64,000 nt of DNA from Flavobacteriaceae bacterium (GCA_947456815.1 CANGTL010000012.1:1-64000), one strand, 5' to 3'. Counted from the first letter of the stretch, positions 26,538 through 34,345 are shown. The notes: a model not told the origin generated them from the letters alone. Program-made: numbers and translations.

Positions 26538-26762
26538 CTAATTATTATCCGGTTTCAGATTGGCAAACGCAAAGTTGCGCGATTTTTTAGGATACAAATT
26601 ATAAGATTTGTCGCTAGGATTGACAATGACGGTTTTGATAGTAATCTCGTCTCCAACGATAAATCCTTTCAAAACCATTTGATAGTCTAACAAATATTCG
26701 CCGCAAAAGAAATTGCCATGTTCATCTTTTTCTATAATCCCAGTGTAAATTCCTTTCGACAT
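26538..26762 (-). CDS. Small hypothetical protein (74 aa)
   Basis: The start at 26762 is preferred over an upstream in-frame ATG at 27002, because the longer form would overlap the divergent gene at 26802 across 200 nt, and because the TAGTTTTG promoter element lies just upstream of 26762. The product begins MSKGIYTGIIEKDEHGNFFCGEYLLDY, contains VLKGFIVGDEITIKTVI and ends in FANLKPDNN. It looks like a small all-beta cytosolic fold. No family is recognised. It is divergent from the 183-residue gene with a 39-nt gap, so the two may share regulation. Confidence 0.6.
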   Translation of the reverse strand: MSKGIYTGIIEKDEHGNFFCGEYLLDYQMVLKGFIVGDEITIKTVIVNPSDKSYNLYPKKSRNFAFANLKPDNN

Positions 26763-26764
26763 TG

Positions 26765-26793
26765 TATTTTTGTTTAGCGTTGCTACAAAACTA
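26765..26793. promoter_or_regulatory. Overlapping divergent promoters
   Basis: TATTTTTG on the plus strand (26765-26772) and TAGTTTTG on the minus strand (26793-26786) both match TAnnTTTG within a 39-nt gap between divergent genes. The two transcripts would start toward each other and overlap at their 5' ends. Confidence 0.45.
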
Positions 26794-26801
26794 CACAATT
26801 C

Positions 26802-27353
26802 ATGATTAGCAAAACCTACAATCGATTCAATTTTCATCGACATACTTTCTGCATTTTTACGGAAGTCCCAGTAGATTGCATCGATAGCAAGAAAGTCGAC
26901 TATAAAAGCAAGTCGGGTAGCAGCTACTACTTTACGGAAGAAGGTGTTTTTCGTTTGTCCAATCATTGGGGCAGAGCGGCGAATTGCAAATGGCGACTGC
27001 AATCCATTGGCGTGAATAATTCAAGAACCAAATTGGGTTATGCCGATTGGACTGCTTTTCATCCTGACAACGACAACGAGCAATTGTATTATGTAACGGT
27101 AGATTTTGAGCATCAAACAGCAAATTACCAACATAAATGCAGTGCCGATTATCAAGAAATTTTTGTTTTAAGAACGGCTTCCGAAACGACAAAAGTGATT
27201 AAAAGTATTCGTGATTTATTGTCAAACGATTCTTGGGCGAAACACTTTCAATTTGAAGATATAACGGATTTACGCAAAAACATCATCGAAAAGCTCATCA
27301 CCACCAACCAATCACTACTCGAAATCAAAAGACAGTTGTCTTCTAAATTATAG
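26802..27353 (+). CDS. Hypothetical protein (183 aa), possible flavobacterial conserved family
   Basis: The product starts MISKTYNRFNFHRHTFCIFTEVPVDCID and continues SGSSYYFTEEGVFRLSNHWGRAANCKWRL and YADWTAFHPDNDNEQLYYVTVDF. It is rich in His, Trp, Tyr and Cys and has no signal peptide or membrane segment. The C-terminal third is helical (TKVIKSIRDLLSND, LEIKRQLSSKL). I recall similar uncharacterised proteins in Flavobacterium but know no function. The GRAANCKWRL segment looks conserved and could be a ligand or nucleic-acid site; that is a guess. It ends with a 6-nt overlap with the convergent MFS gene. Confidence 0.7.
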   Translation: MISKTYNRFNFHRHTFCIFTEVPVDCIDSKKVDYKSKSGSSYYFTEEGVFRLSNHWGRAANCKWRLQSIGVNNSRTKLGYADWTAFHPDNDNEQLYYVTVDFEHQTANYQHKCSADYQEIFVLRTASETTKVIKSIRDLLSNDSWAKHFQFEDITDLRKNIIEKLITTNQSLLEIKRQLSSKL

Positions 27354-28568
27354 CAGTTGTTCTTTCCGAATTAACTTCATTAACCAAATACAACAGCTCA
27401 CAGAGAGAAGTCCTAAGAGCGCCATAAACAGCCAGTTCACTTGATAACCCACATGACTGATAATTTCCATTCCGGTTTTTGAACTCGCAATATGTGCCAA
27501 GCTAAAACTCATCGTAAATAGAGCCATATAACGTCCTTCGTGGCCTTTCGGCGCTCGACTCAACGCAAAGGAATTGGAGAAAGGAAAAATAAACATCTCT
27601 CCAAAAGTGATAAAAATAATACTCACAATTAAGATTCCCGCATATGGATTATAAAGTAAAACAAAGAAACTAAGTGACATCATCAGTGATCCCCAAAGGA
27701 TAATCTGCAGTTTTGGAATTTGTTTCCGCTCAAAAATAGAAACGATGGGCATTTCTAAAAAGAAAATAATCAAACCGTTGAGCGTCATTAAAAGTCCAGT
27801 TTGAAACTCGGTCAAGCCATATTGCTCGTGATGATACAATGGCAAAGTGGTAAAAAGTTGGAAAAAAATGACCGCAGTGGCAAAACAGACAAATAAGAAA
27901 ATCCAAAATATCTTGTCAGTAAAAACAGATTTGACTTCTATTTTTTCGACAGGGAATCCATGTTCATCTACTGGTTTTTTCTTCTCTTTTACCAATAAAG
28001 CAAATGTCAAGATCGAAACGATACAAGTTGCACCGTCTACCCAAAACAAACCTTTGTAGCCAATGCCCATAATAATTAATCCGCCCAACGCCGGCCCAGC
28101 GGCAAACCCTAAATTGACCGCCAATCGCACCAAAGTAAGCGCTCTGGTTCGGTTTTCAGGTTTGGCATAAACACCCAATGATACAAACATCGCAGGGCGA
28201 AACATATCGGCAATCGACATAATGACAAACATCGAGGCACACAATCCCCAAAAAGAGGTAATAAATTGTAGTCCAAAAAACAACACACCGCTGGTAAACA
28301 AACTAAAAACCATGATTTTATAAAATCCGATTTTATCTGATAATTTACCTCCAAGCCAAGAGCCTAACATTGATCCTAGTCCAAATGACACCATAATCCA
28401 ACCCACTTCAGAATAAGAAAAATGCAAATCTTCTTTCAGGTATTTTGATAAGAAAGGGAAGACCATTGTTCCTGCCCGATTGACAAAAGTGATGATAGTT
28501 AAAATCCAGATTTCTCTTCTAAATCCTTTAAAATTGTTGATATATTTTTGAAATGCTGTTTTAATCAT
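27348..28568 (-). CDS. Major facilitator superfamily transporter
   Basis: This 406-residue protein with twelve hydrophobic segments has MFS signatures GSMLGSWLGGKLSDKIGFYKIMV (motif A, loop 2-3) and RALTLVRLAVNLGFAAGPALGG (motif C-like, ~145-165), typical of drug/H+ antiporter-like exporters of the MdtH/YfcJ kind. The substrate is unknown; efflux of small hydrophobic compounds is likely from family knowledge. The central cytosolic loop is Lys-rich (KEKKKPVDEHGFPVEK). It is a single gene, convergent with the upstream hypothetical gene and divergent from the DUF1684 run. Confidence 0.9.
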   Translation of the reverse strand: MIKTAFQKYINNFKGFRREIWILTIITFVNRAGTMVFPFLSKYLKEDLHFSYSEVGWIMVSFGLGSMLGSWLGGKLSDKIGFYKIMVFSLFTSGVLFFGLQFITSFWGLCASMFVIMSIADMFRPAMFVSLGVYAKPENRTRALTLVRLAVNLGFAAGPALGGLIIMGIGYKGLFWVDGATCIVSILTFALLVKEKKKPVDEHGFPVEKIEVKSVFTDKIFWIFLFVCFATAVIFFQLFTTLPLYHHEQYGLTEFQTGLLMTLNGLIIFFLEMPIVSIFERKQIPKLQIILWGSLMMSLSFFVLLYNPYAGILIVSIIFITFGEMFIFPFSNSFALSRAPKGHEGRYMALFTMSFSLAHIASSKTGMEIISHVGYQVNWLFMALLGLLSVSCCIWLMKLIRKEQLL

Positions 28569-28585
28569 AGCGAGGAAGAATGTAA

Positions 28586-28617
28586 CAAAGGTAAATACTT
28601 TGTTCGTTGTAGCTTTG
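28586..28617. promoter_or_regulatory. Divergent -7 elements for the MFS gene and the DUF1684 operon
   Basis: TACCTTTG on the minus strand (28593-28586, 18 nt before the MFS ATG) and TAGCTTTG on the plus strand (28610-28617, 33 nt before the ATG at 28651) both match TAnnTTTG. Confidence 0.45.
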
Positions 28618-28650
28618 CAACTTTTAACCTAATTTTGAAAAAAAATAGCG

Positions 28651-29250
28651 ATGACGAAATTGTGCCTTTACTTTCTATTAATGACGAGTTGTGTCGTAGC
28701 TCAAAAGGACTGGACTATCGCGGATTCTGAAAACTTTCAAGTAGAATTGAATAAGCAATATGCAGATCCTAAGGAAAGCCCTTTGAATTCTGATGACTTG
28801 AAGATTTTTAGAACCTTAGATTTTTTTCCAATCAATGAAAAGTTTGCGGTGGAAGCTCGTTTTGAGAAATCAAAAAATGAAAAGGCTTTCAAGATGAAAA
28901 CCTCAACGACGCGACTTCCAGAGTACATTAAATATGGAGAATTGCATTTTGTATTGGACGGAAAAGAATTGAAACTAAACGTATACCAAAATGTAGATTT
29001 GATAAAGAAAGCGGGTTTTGAAGATTATCTTTTTCTCCCATTTTCAGATTTAACTTCTGGAAAAGAAAGTTATATCGGCGGTCGTTATATCGACTTACGA
29101 ATTCCGAAATCTTCGACGATGATTCTTGATTTCAATACGGCTTACAATCCATATTGCGCCTACAATCATGCCTATTCTTGCCCACTTGTTCCTTTAGAAA
29201 ACGATTTAGACGTTGCGATTGAAGCTGGTGTCAAAAAGTTTCACGACTAA
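28651..29250 (+). CDS. DUF1684 domain secreted protein
   Basis: This 199-residue protein has a signal peptide (MTKLCLYFLLMTSCVVAQ). Its body contains PLNSDDLKIFRTLDFFPINEKFAVEARFE and then YLFLPFSDLTSGKESYIGGRYIDLRIP, with AYNPYCAYNHAYSCPLVPLEN near the C-terminus: the signature of DUF1684, an all-beta family. In other bacteria the family has been linked to small acyl or thioester hydrolysis only by structure; its activity is unknown. Its stop overlaps the ATG of the TatD gene by 1 nt, so it heads a coupled run. Confidence 0.88.
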   Translation: MTKLCLYFLLMTSCVVAQKDWTIADSENFQVELNKQYADPKESPLNSDDLKIFRTLDFFPINEKFAVEARFEKSKNEKAFKMKTSTTRLPEYIKYGELHFVLDGKELKLNVYQNVDLIKKAGFEDYLFLPFSDLTSGKESYIGGRYIDLRIPKSSTMILDFNTAYNPYCAYNHAYSCPLVPLENDLDVAIEAGVKKFHD

Positions 29251-29903
29251 TGAAGTATATTAATTTACATACGCATATATTTTCAGATCGTGCTGATATT
29301 TTGGAAATTGTAAATCAATATCCACAGGAATTTGATGCTTCGATTCCACATTATTCAATAGGAATTCACCCGTGGTATATCGTCGAAGACCGCATTAATG
29401 AAGACTTGGCAATTATTGAAAGTAAATTGGAATTAGAAAATTGTCTCGCAATTGGTGAGTGCGGATTAGATAAGCGTATTGAAATTCCGTTCGATTTGCA
29501 AATCAACGTTTTCGAGAGACAACTGATTTTAGCTGAAAAATATAAAAAGCCAGTAATTATTCATTGTGTGGCGGCTTTTCAAGAAGCAATCGAAATCAAG
29601 AATCGACTAGAAATTAGTGTTCCAATGATTATTCACGGGTTTTCAAAGAATATAGAAACTGCACAGCAATTGCTCAACAATGGATTCTATCTTTCTTTTG
29701 GTAAATATTTATTGAGAAATCCAGAATTAGAAGCGGTATTCAAGGCAATTCCAGACTATCGTTTTTTTCTGGAAACAGACACTATGGAAGAAGGCATTCG
29801 TGAAGTATATCAATTGGCGGCAAAGCACAAGAACATGGAATTGGAAGCAATGCAAAATCAAGTACAACATAATTTTGAAAGTATTTTTACAATTAACTCA
29901 TAA
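29250..29903 (+). CDS. TatD family metal-dependent hydrolase
   Basis: This 217-residue protein is somewhat shorter than the usual ~255. The metal ligands are visible: HTH at the N-terminus (NLHTHIFSD), Glu in IGECGLDKR (~70), His in KPVIIHCVAAF (~110), His in MIIHGFSKN (~130) and Asp in FLETDTMEE (~175). TatD proteins act as Mg2+-dependent DNases or related phosphoesterases and exonucleases. It starts on the stop of the DUF1684 gene (TAATG), and tcdA follows after 21 nt. Confidence 0.9.
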   Translation: MKYINLHTHIFSDRADILEIVNQYPQEFDASIPHYSIGIHPWYIVEDRINEDLAIIESKLELENCLAIGECGLDKRIEIPFDLQINVFERQLILAEKYKKPVIIHCVAAFQEAIEIKNRLEISVPMIIHGFSKNIETAQQLLNNGFYLSFGKYLLRNPELEAVFKAIPDYRFFLETDTMEEGIREVYQLAAKHKNMELEAMQNQVQHNFESIFTINS

Positions 29904-29924
29904 TCTCACAATCAAATAATCAAA

Positions 29925-30647
29925 ATGGCAGCATGGACAGAACGAGCCGAACTTTTGTTTAAGAAAGAAGGTTTAGAAAAATTAAGAAACTCGAATGTAT
30001 TAATTGTAGGCGTTGGCGGCGTTGGTTCTTTCGCTGCGGAGTTTATTGCACGTGCCGGCGTTGGAAAAATGACCATTGTAGATGGCGACGTTGTGGACAT
30101 TACGAACATAAATCGACAATTACCAGCACTACATTCGACTGTTGGAATGCCAAAAATTGACGTAGTTGGAGATCGTCTTTTGGATATTAATCCAGAGTTA
30201 AAATTGACGAAAGTGAAGGAATTTCTTTCACCAGAACGCGCTTTTGAAATTGTCACCGAAGAATATGATTATGTTTTAGATTGCATCGATAGTTTGACAC
30301 CAAAGCTCAATTTGATTATGGCGGCCAAACGAAAAAGAGTCAAGATTATTAGTAGTATGGGAGCGGGAGGGAAGATGGATGCTTCTAAAGTGAAAGTAGC
30401 AGACATCAACAATACAGTCAATTGTTTCTTGGCCAAAGCGATGAAAAAGAAGTTGCGAGCGGTAAAAATCGATAAATTGAAAGTCGTTTTTTCGTCTGAA
30501 ATTCAAGATGAAAGTAGTTTGAAAACAACAGATGGTAGTAATTATAAAAAATCCTTTTACGGGACGAATAGTTACATGCCTGGACTTTTCGGTTTACATG
30601 CAGCGGAGACTGTGATTCGACATTTATTGCAATCTGATCCAAAATAA
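29925..30647 (+). CDS. tcdA: tRNA threonylcarbamoyladenosine dehydratase (ThiF/HesA family)
   Basis: This 240-residue E1-like adenylyltransferase has the nucleotide-binding loop VLIVGVGGVGSFAAEFIARAG (~24-44), MTIVDGDVVDITNINRQL (~48-65, with the catalytic Asp and Arg) and DYVLDCIDSLTPK (~115). The NSYMPGLFGLHAAE segment near the C-terminus is typical. TcdA cyclises t6A to ct6A on tRNAs reading ANN codons. The size is close to E. coli TcdA (268). It sits in a four-gene run with TatD and a HAD phosphatase. Confidence 0.9.
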   Translation: MAAWTERAELLFKKEGLEKLRNSNVLIVGVGGVGSFAAEFIARAGVGKMTIVDGDVVDITNINRQLPALHSTVGMPKIDVVGDRLLDINPELKLTKVKEFLSPERAFEIVTEEYDYVLDCIDSLTPKLNLIMAAKRKRVKIISSMGAGGKMDASKVKVADINNTVNCFLAKAMKKKLRAVKIDKLKVVFSSEIQDESSLKTTDGSNYKKSFYGTNSYMPGLFGLHAAETVIRHLLQSDPK

Positions 30648-30649
30648 CG

Positions 30650-31309
30650 ATGATCAAAACTGTTATTTTCGATATGGATGGTGTGATTGTCGATACCGAG
30701 CCCGTGCATCATTATGCTTATTTGCAGCACTTCAAAGCATTAAATATTGATGTTTCGCCAGAGATGTACGCATCTTTTACGGGAAATTCAACTAAGAATA
30801 TTTATGAAAAGCTGAAAGCTCTTTTTGATTTGAAAGAGAACGTCAATGATTTGGTAGAAACCAAAAGAAATCTTTTTAATGACGCATTTGACAGCAAAGA
30901 AGACTTGTATTTGCTGGATGGTGTCTTAGATTTAATTCAAGATTTGCATCAGAAAGGAATGCAGCTGGTTTTGGGTTCATCATCGGCTAAAGTCACGATT
31001 GACAGGATTTTTCGTCGCTTTGATTTGCATCAGTACTTTTCACATATTGTCTCTGGAGAAGATTTTCCGAAATCGAAACCACATCCAGCTATATTCCTTC
31101 ATGCCGCCGAAATTTCACAAACCAATACAAGGAATTGTATTGTAATTGAAGACAGTACTAACGGCGTTTTAGCAGCCAACGCGGCGGGAATTTATTGCAT
31201 TGGATATGATAGTGTGAATTCTAAAATGCAGGATTATTCGACAGCGAATAGGGTTGTGAGTCATTTTGGTGAATTGAATTTTGAGATGATAAGAAGTATT
31301 GTTGGGTAG
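30650..31309 (+). CDS. HAD superfamily hydrolase, beta-phosphoglucomutase-like
   Basis: This 219-residue HAD enzyme shows motif I FDMDGVIVDTEP (Asp nucleophile and acid/base at 8 and 10), a helical cap, motif II VLGSSSAK (~110), motif III Lys in FPKSKPHP (~140) and motif IV VIEDSTNGVLAA (~165). It resembles phosphatases or phosphoglucomutases of subfamily IA; the exact substrate is unknown. It starts 2 nt after tcdA. Its last codons and stop lie at the outer edge of the left inverted repeat of the DUF559 element (31301-31351). Confidence 0.9.
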   Translation: MIKTVIFDMDGVIVDTEPVHHYAYLQHFKALNIDVSPEMYASFTGNSTKNIYEKLKALFDLKENVNDLVETKRNLFNDAFDSKEDLYLLDGVLDLIQDLHQKGMQLVLGSSSAKVTIDRIFRRFDLHQYFSHIVSGEDFPKSKPHPAIFLHAAEISQTNTRNCIVIEDSTNGVLAANAAGIYCIGYDSVNSKMQDYSTANRVVSHFGELNFEMIRSIVG

Positions 31310-31351
31310 GCTTCCCCTCCCTTGGAGGGGTGTCCGCAGGACGGGGTGGAA
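31301..31351. repeat. Left inverted repeat of the DUF559 element
   Basis: This 51-nt arm matches the reverse complement of 31820-31870 at 43 of 51 positions by hand alignment. The core 31312-31351 contains two hairpins: CCCCTCC-CTT-GGAGGGG and GTCC-GCA-GGAC, followed by CGGGGTGGAA. The outermost part overlaps the 3' end of the HAD gene. Confidence 0.85.
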
Positions 31352-31391
31352 AAATGCATAAAATCAAGAGCCAATTAAAAATATATCAGCC

Positions 31392-31817
31392 ATGAAAAAA
31401 GATCTATTTCTAACACACATCAATGAAATTCCAATTGCAAGACATTTTGTAAAAAACCTTCCATACGAATATCAATTAAAAACTAGAGCGAAATCATTAC
31501 GAAAAGCCGGAAACCTTTCAGAAGTTATTTTTTGGAAACACGTACATAAAGGAAAATTTTGGAAAATTGACTTTGATCGACAAAGAATAATTGGCAATTA
31601 CATTGTCGATTTTTATGTAAAAGCATTAGGATTAATTGTGGAAATTGATGGAAACAGTCATGACCATAAAGAAGAATATGATTCAATTCGTGAAACGTTT
31701 TTACTATCTCTTGGATTGAAATTATTTAAAATTTCTGATTTTAGAGTTTTGAATGATTTAGAAAATGTCATGAAAGAACTAGAAGAATTTATTATACAGG
31801 AGTATTCACTGAAGTAG
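31392..31817 (+). CDS. DUF559 domain protein, Vsr-like PD-(D/E)xK nuclease fold
   Basis: In this 141-residue protein the N-terminal ~35 residues are followed by the DUF559 core: RAKSLRKAGNLSEVIFWKHV, FWKIDFDRQRIIGNYIVDFYVK with the catalytic-type Asp, LGLIVEIDGNSHD with the Glu-x-Asp-Gly motif, then YDSIRETFLLSLGLKLFKISD. The fold is that of the very-short-patch-repair and restriction endonuclease superfamily, so DNA cleavage is expected from family knowledge; the target is unknown. The gene lies between two 51-nt structured inverted repeats, an arrangement I remember for many DUF559 genes of Bacteroidota. It may be a mobile or domesticated palindromic-repeat element; that is inference. The ATG at 31392 is the only good start. 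Confidence 0.88.
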   Translation: MKKDLFLTHINEIPIARHFVKNLPYEYQLKTRAKSLRKAGNLSEVIFWKHVHKGKFWKIDFDRQRIIGNYIVDFYVKALGLIVEIDGNSHDHKEEYDSIRETFLLSLGLKLFKISDFRVLNDLENVMKELEEFIIQEYSLK

Positions 31818-31819
31818 AA

Positions 31820-31870
31820 TTCCACCCCGCCTTTCAGGCACCCCTCCAAGGGAGGGGAAACTTAGCCAAC
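31820..31870. repeat. Right inverted repeat of the DUF559 element
   Basis: This is the reverse complement of the left arm with 8 mismatches in 51. Read in the same sense, its small hairpin is GCCT-GAA-AGGC where the left arm has GTCC-GCA-GGAC: both stems pair although the sequences differ. The outer end overlaps the 3' end of the photolyase gene. Confidence 0.85.
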
Positions 31871-33148
31871 AGCTTCTTTATAAACCCGCAAACACCGTTC
31901 TCTTGCCAATTTATGATCAACAATAGGTTCAGGATAGGACAACTCATTCAATTCAGGAATCCATATTTTGATGTAAACTAAATCCTTATCAAATTTCTTG
32001 ATTTGTTCTGTTGGATTGAAAATTCTAAAGTAAGGCGCCGCATCCACGCCAGAACCTGCGGCCCATTGCCAATTCCCAACATTGCTTGCTTGTTCATAAT
32101 CAAGTAGTTTTTGAGCGAAGTACGTTTCACCCCAGCGCCAATCAATAAGTAGATGCTTGCAAAGAAAACTAGCGACAATCATGCGAACACGATTGTGCAT
32201 ATGTCCAGTTGCGTTGAGTTCACGCATTCCCGCATCAACAAAAGGATAACCCGTTTTTCCTTCGCACCATTTTTGAAATTCTTCTTCGTTATTATTCCAA
32301 CGAATGGCGTCGTATTTTGGTCGAAAACTATTCTTTGAAGTATGTGGATAGTGCCAAAGGATTTGCATAAAAAACTCTCTCCAAATGAGTTCATTTAAGA
32401 ATGTTTCATTTTTTTCTTGTATCGCTTTTACTACAATTTTTCGAATGCTTACCGCTCCAAATCGCAGATGAGCACCGAGATGTGAAGTTTTATTTACCGC
32501 AGGAAAATTTCGAGTTACCTCATAATTTTGAATGATATTTTTAGATACATCGAAGGGTTTGACTTTGATGGACGATCTTTCAAAACCGATTTCTTCTATG
32601 CTTAAAAAAGGATAATCATGAGCGAAAACATTATCTAAATAGTCTTCCGAAGCAAAGAATTGCAATTGATTTTTCTTGAAGTTTTCCTTCCATTTTCGGG
32701 AGTATGGAGTGTAAACAACATAAGGCAATCCATCGTCTTTAGTCACTTCGTTCTTTTCAAAAATCACTTGGTCTTTGTAACTTTTGAATTCGATGTTATG
32801 AGATTGCAATAATTCGTATATCGCCTTATCACGTTGGCGTGCGTACGGTTCGTAATCTCTATTTGCGAAAAGACTTTTGATGCTGTTTTCAGTAATTAGC
32901 TTTTCAATAATTGCGATTGGTTCGCCGAAAAAGACCGCTAATGATTTTCCTTTTTGTTGCAATTCAGTATTTATATTTACTAGTAAATCGTGAATAAAAG
33001 AAACGCGCGCATCATCTTTTGAAAGTTGATCTATGATAAAGGAATCAAAAATAAAAATAGGTAAAACAGCTTCTCCACTTTGCAAGGCTTCGAAAAGTCC
33101 TTTATTGTCTTCCAGTCGTAAATCGCGGCGAAACCAGTATATATTCAT
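31862..33148 (-). CDS. phr: Deoxyribodipyrimidine photolyase / cryptochrome family protein
   Basis: This 428-residue flavoprotein has an N-terminal photolyase domain starting MNIYWFRRDLRLEDNKGL and a C-terminal FAD domain with WREFFMQILWHYP, WCEGKTGYPFVDAGMREL, MHNRVRMIVASFL and WAAGSGVDAAPYFRIFNP, all standard for class I CPD photolyases. It repairs pyrimidine dimers with blue light. It is the last gene of a minus-strand run with an SDR (20 nt) and an SRPBCC protein, a cluster that recurs with photolyases in Bacteroidota. Its final codons and stop overlap the outer end of the right inverted repeat of the DUF559 element. Confidence 0.94.
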   Translation of the reverse strand: MNIYWFRRDLRLEDNKGLFEALQSGEAVLPIFIFDSFIIDQLSKDDARVSFIHDLLVNINTELQQKGKSLAVFFGEPIAIIEKLITENSIKSLFANRDYEPYARQRDKAIYELLQSHNIEFKSYKDQVIFEKNEVTKDDGLPYVVYTPYSRKWKENFKKNQLQFFASEDYLDNVFAHDYPFLSIEEIGFERSSIKVKPFDVSKNIIQNYEVTRNFPAVNKTSHLGAHLRFGAVSIRKIVVKAIQEKNETFLNELIWREFFMQILWHYPHTSKNSFRPKYDAIRWNNNEEEFQKWCEGKTGYPFVDAGMRELNATGHMHNRVRMIVASFLCKHLLIDWRWGETYFAQKLLDYEQASNVGNWQWAAGSGVDAAPYFRIFNPTEQIKKFDKDLVYIKIWIPELNELSYPEPIVDHKLARERCLRVYKEAVG

Positions 33149-33168
33149 AAAATAAATTGCAAACGAAT

Positions 33169-33864
33169 TTAATTAACCAGCAATGTCGACATACCTCCGT
33201 CGACGTGAAGAATCTGTCCTGTAATCCAAGATGAATTGTCGTTCAATAAGAAACATGCCATCTGAGCTAAATCTTCCGGTTGTCCAAAGCGTTTTAATGG
33301 GTGCCTTTCTGCTGATTTCTCTTGCTTGGCTTCATTGTTTAAAAACTTGTCTGCGAGTGGCGTATTGGTTAGTGAAGGCGCAATTACGTTCACCCTAATT
33401 TTTGGAGCATATTCTGCGGCTAAAGCCTTTGCAAATCCTTCTACTGCGGCTTTTGATGCGGCTACACTCGTATGGAAAGGCATTCCCATCGACGCAGCGA
33501 CTGTGCTGAAAAGCACAATACTTGATTGATTAGAAGCGGTTAATTGAGGCAAAATAGTTTGAACCACTTTGACCATATCGATAAAGTTAATTTGTAAATC
33601 ACTTTCAAATGTCTCTATTTTTAAACCTTTGAATGGACGGAGATTGATGCTGCCGGGACAATAGACTAAACCATCAATTACTGAAGGTAATTTTGCTGCG
33701 TCTAAAGTATCAGTAGTGGCATCGAAATGAATGTGTGCTACGTTGAGACCATTTAAATTTTCCGAAGTTCTAGAGGCAACAAAGACATGATGTTTATCTT
33801 GTAGTTCTTTGGCAATTGATAATCCAATTCCATACGATCCGCCAATGAGTAGTATATTTTTCAT
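33169..33864 (-). CDS. Short-chain dehydrogenase/reductase lacking the catalytic tyrosine
   Basis: From the ATG at 33864, which directly follows the upstream gene's stop, there are 231 residues with a Rossmann fold: NILLIGGSYGIGLSIAKEL (nucleotide loop), LVYCPGSIN, QINFIDMVKVVQTILP, SIVLFSTVAAS and RVNVIAPSLTNTPLA, ending WITGQILHVDGGMS. The usual Tyr-x-x-x-Lys motif reads Val134-x-x-x-Lys138, so the proton-donating tyrosine is missing, while Lys and the Ser-rich strand remain. Either chemistry differs or the protein only binds nucleotide. It is between an SRPBCC gene and a photolyase gene, probably one light-linked operon. Confidence 0.9.
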   Translation of the reverse strand: MKNILLIGGSYGIGLSIAKELQDKHHVFVASRTSENLNGLNVAHIHFDATTDTLDAAKLPSVIDGLVYCPGSINLRPFKGLKIETFESDLQINFIDMVKVVQTILPQLTASNQSSIVLFSTVAASMGMPFHTSVAASKAAVEGFAKALAAEYAPKIRVNVIAPSLTNTPLADKFLNNEAKQEKSAERHPLKRFGQPEDLAQMACFLLNDNSSWITGQILHVDGGMSTLLVN

Positions 33865-33865
33865 G

Positions 33866-34330
33866 TTATTTAAATTCGCCAAAAAGTTCAATTAGTTTCT
33901 TACGTCTATATTCAAAAATTTCATCTAGTTTCGGCTTAACAATTAAAGGATGCACCAATTGACCGATAAAACCCATTGGTACTTTATAGTCGATGATGTC
34001 TTCCATTTCTACACCGCCAGGAATCTCTTTTAAAAAATGTTTGTGATGCCACAAAGAATAAGGTCCAAATCGCTGCTCATCAACAAAATACCGTTTGTCT
34101 TGAACATGCGTAATTTCTGTTACCCATTTGGTCTTTATCCCCAAAACAGGTGTGACAATGTATTGTATTATTTGTCCGGGAAACATGGGTCGATCTGCTC
34201 CAGATTCAATGATGAATCCCATATATTCTGGGGTTATAAGCTTTAGGTTTTTTGGGTCAGAAAGGAAATCCCACGCTTCATTTAATGAGATTGGTAAATT
34301 TTGTAAGCTTTTCTTTGTATAGATTTTCAT
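33866..34330 (-). CDS. SRPBCC (START-like) ligand-binding protein
   Basis: This 154-residue protein of the helix-grip fold begins MKIYTKKSLQNLPISLNEAWDFLSDPKNLKLITPEYMGF and contains GPYSLWHHKHFLKEIPGGVEMEDIIDYKVPMGFIGQLVHPLIVKPKLDEIF-like segments, which I recognise as the SRPBCC/polyketide-cyclase-like family found beside photolyases in Bacteroidota. It binds small hydrophobic ligands; which one is unknown. It is the first gene of the minus-strand SRPBCC-SDR-photolyase run, with a 1-nt gap to the SDR. Confidence 0.85.
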   Translation of the reverse strand: MKIYTKKSLQNLPISLNEAWDFLSDPKNLKLITPEYMGFIIESGADRPMFPGQIIQYIVTPVLGIKTKWVTEITHVQDKRYFVDEQRFGPYSLWHHKHFLKEIPGGVEMEDIIDYKVPMGFIGQLVHPLIVKPKLDEIFEYRRKKLIELFGEFK

Positions 34331-34345
34331 GGAGCAATTTAAAAA

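Noticed and set aside
26763..27002. N-terminal extension of the 74-residue minus-strand protein
   Set aside because: It would overlap the divergent gene at 26802 over 200 nt, and promoter elements lie between the two preferred starts.
31301..31870. Classical insertion sequence
   Set aside because: No DDE, HUH or serine transposase is encoded, and no target duplication was recognised; only the nuclease-like DUF559 gene and the inverted arms.
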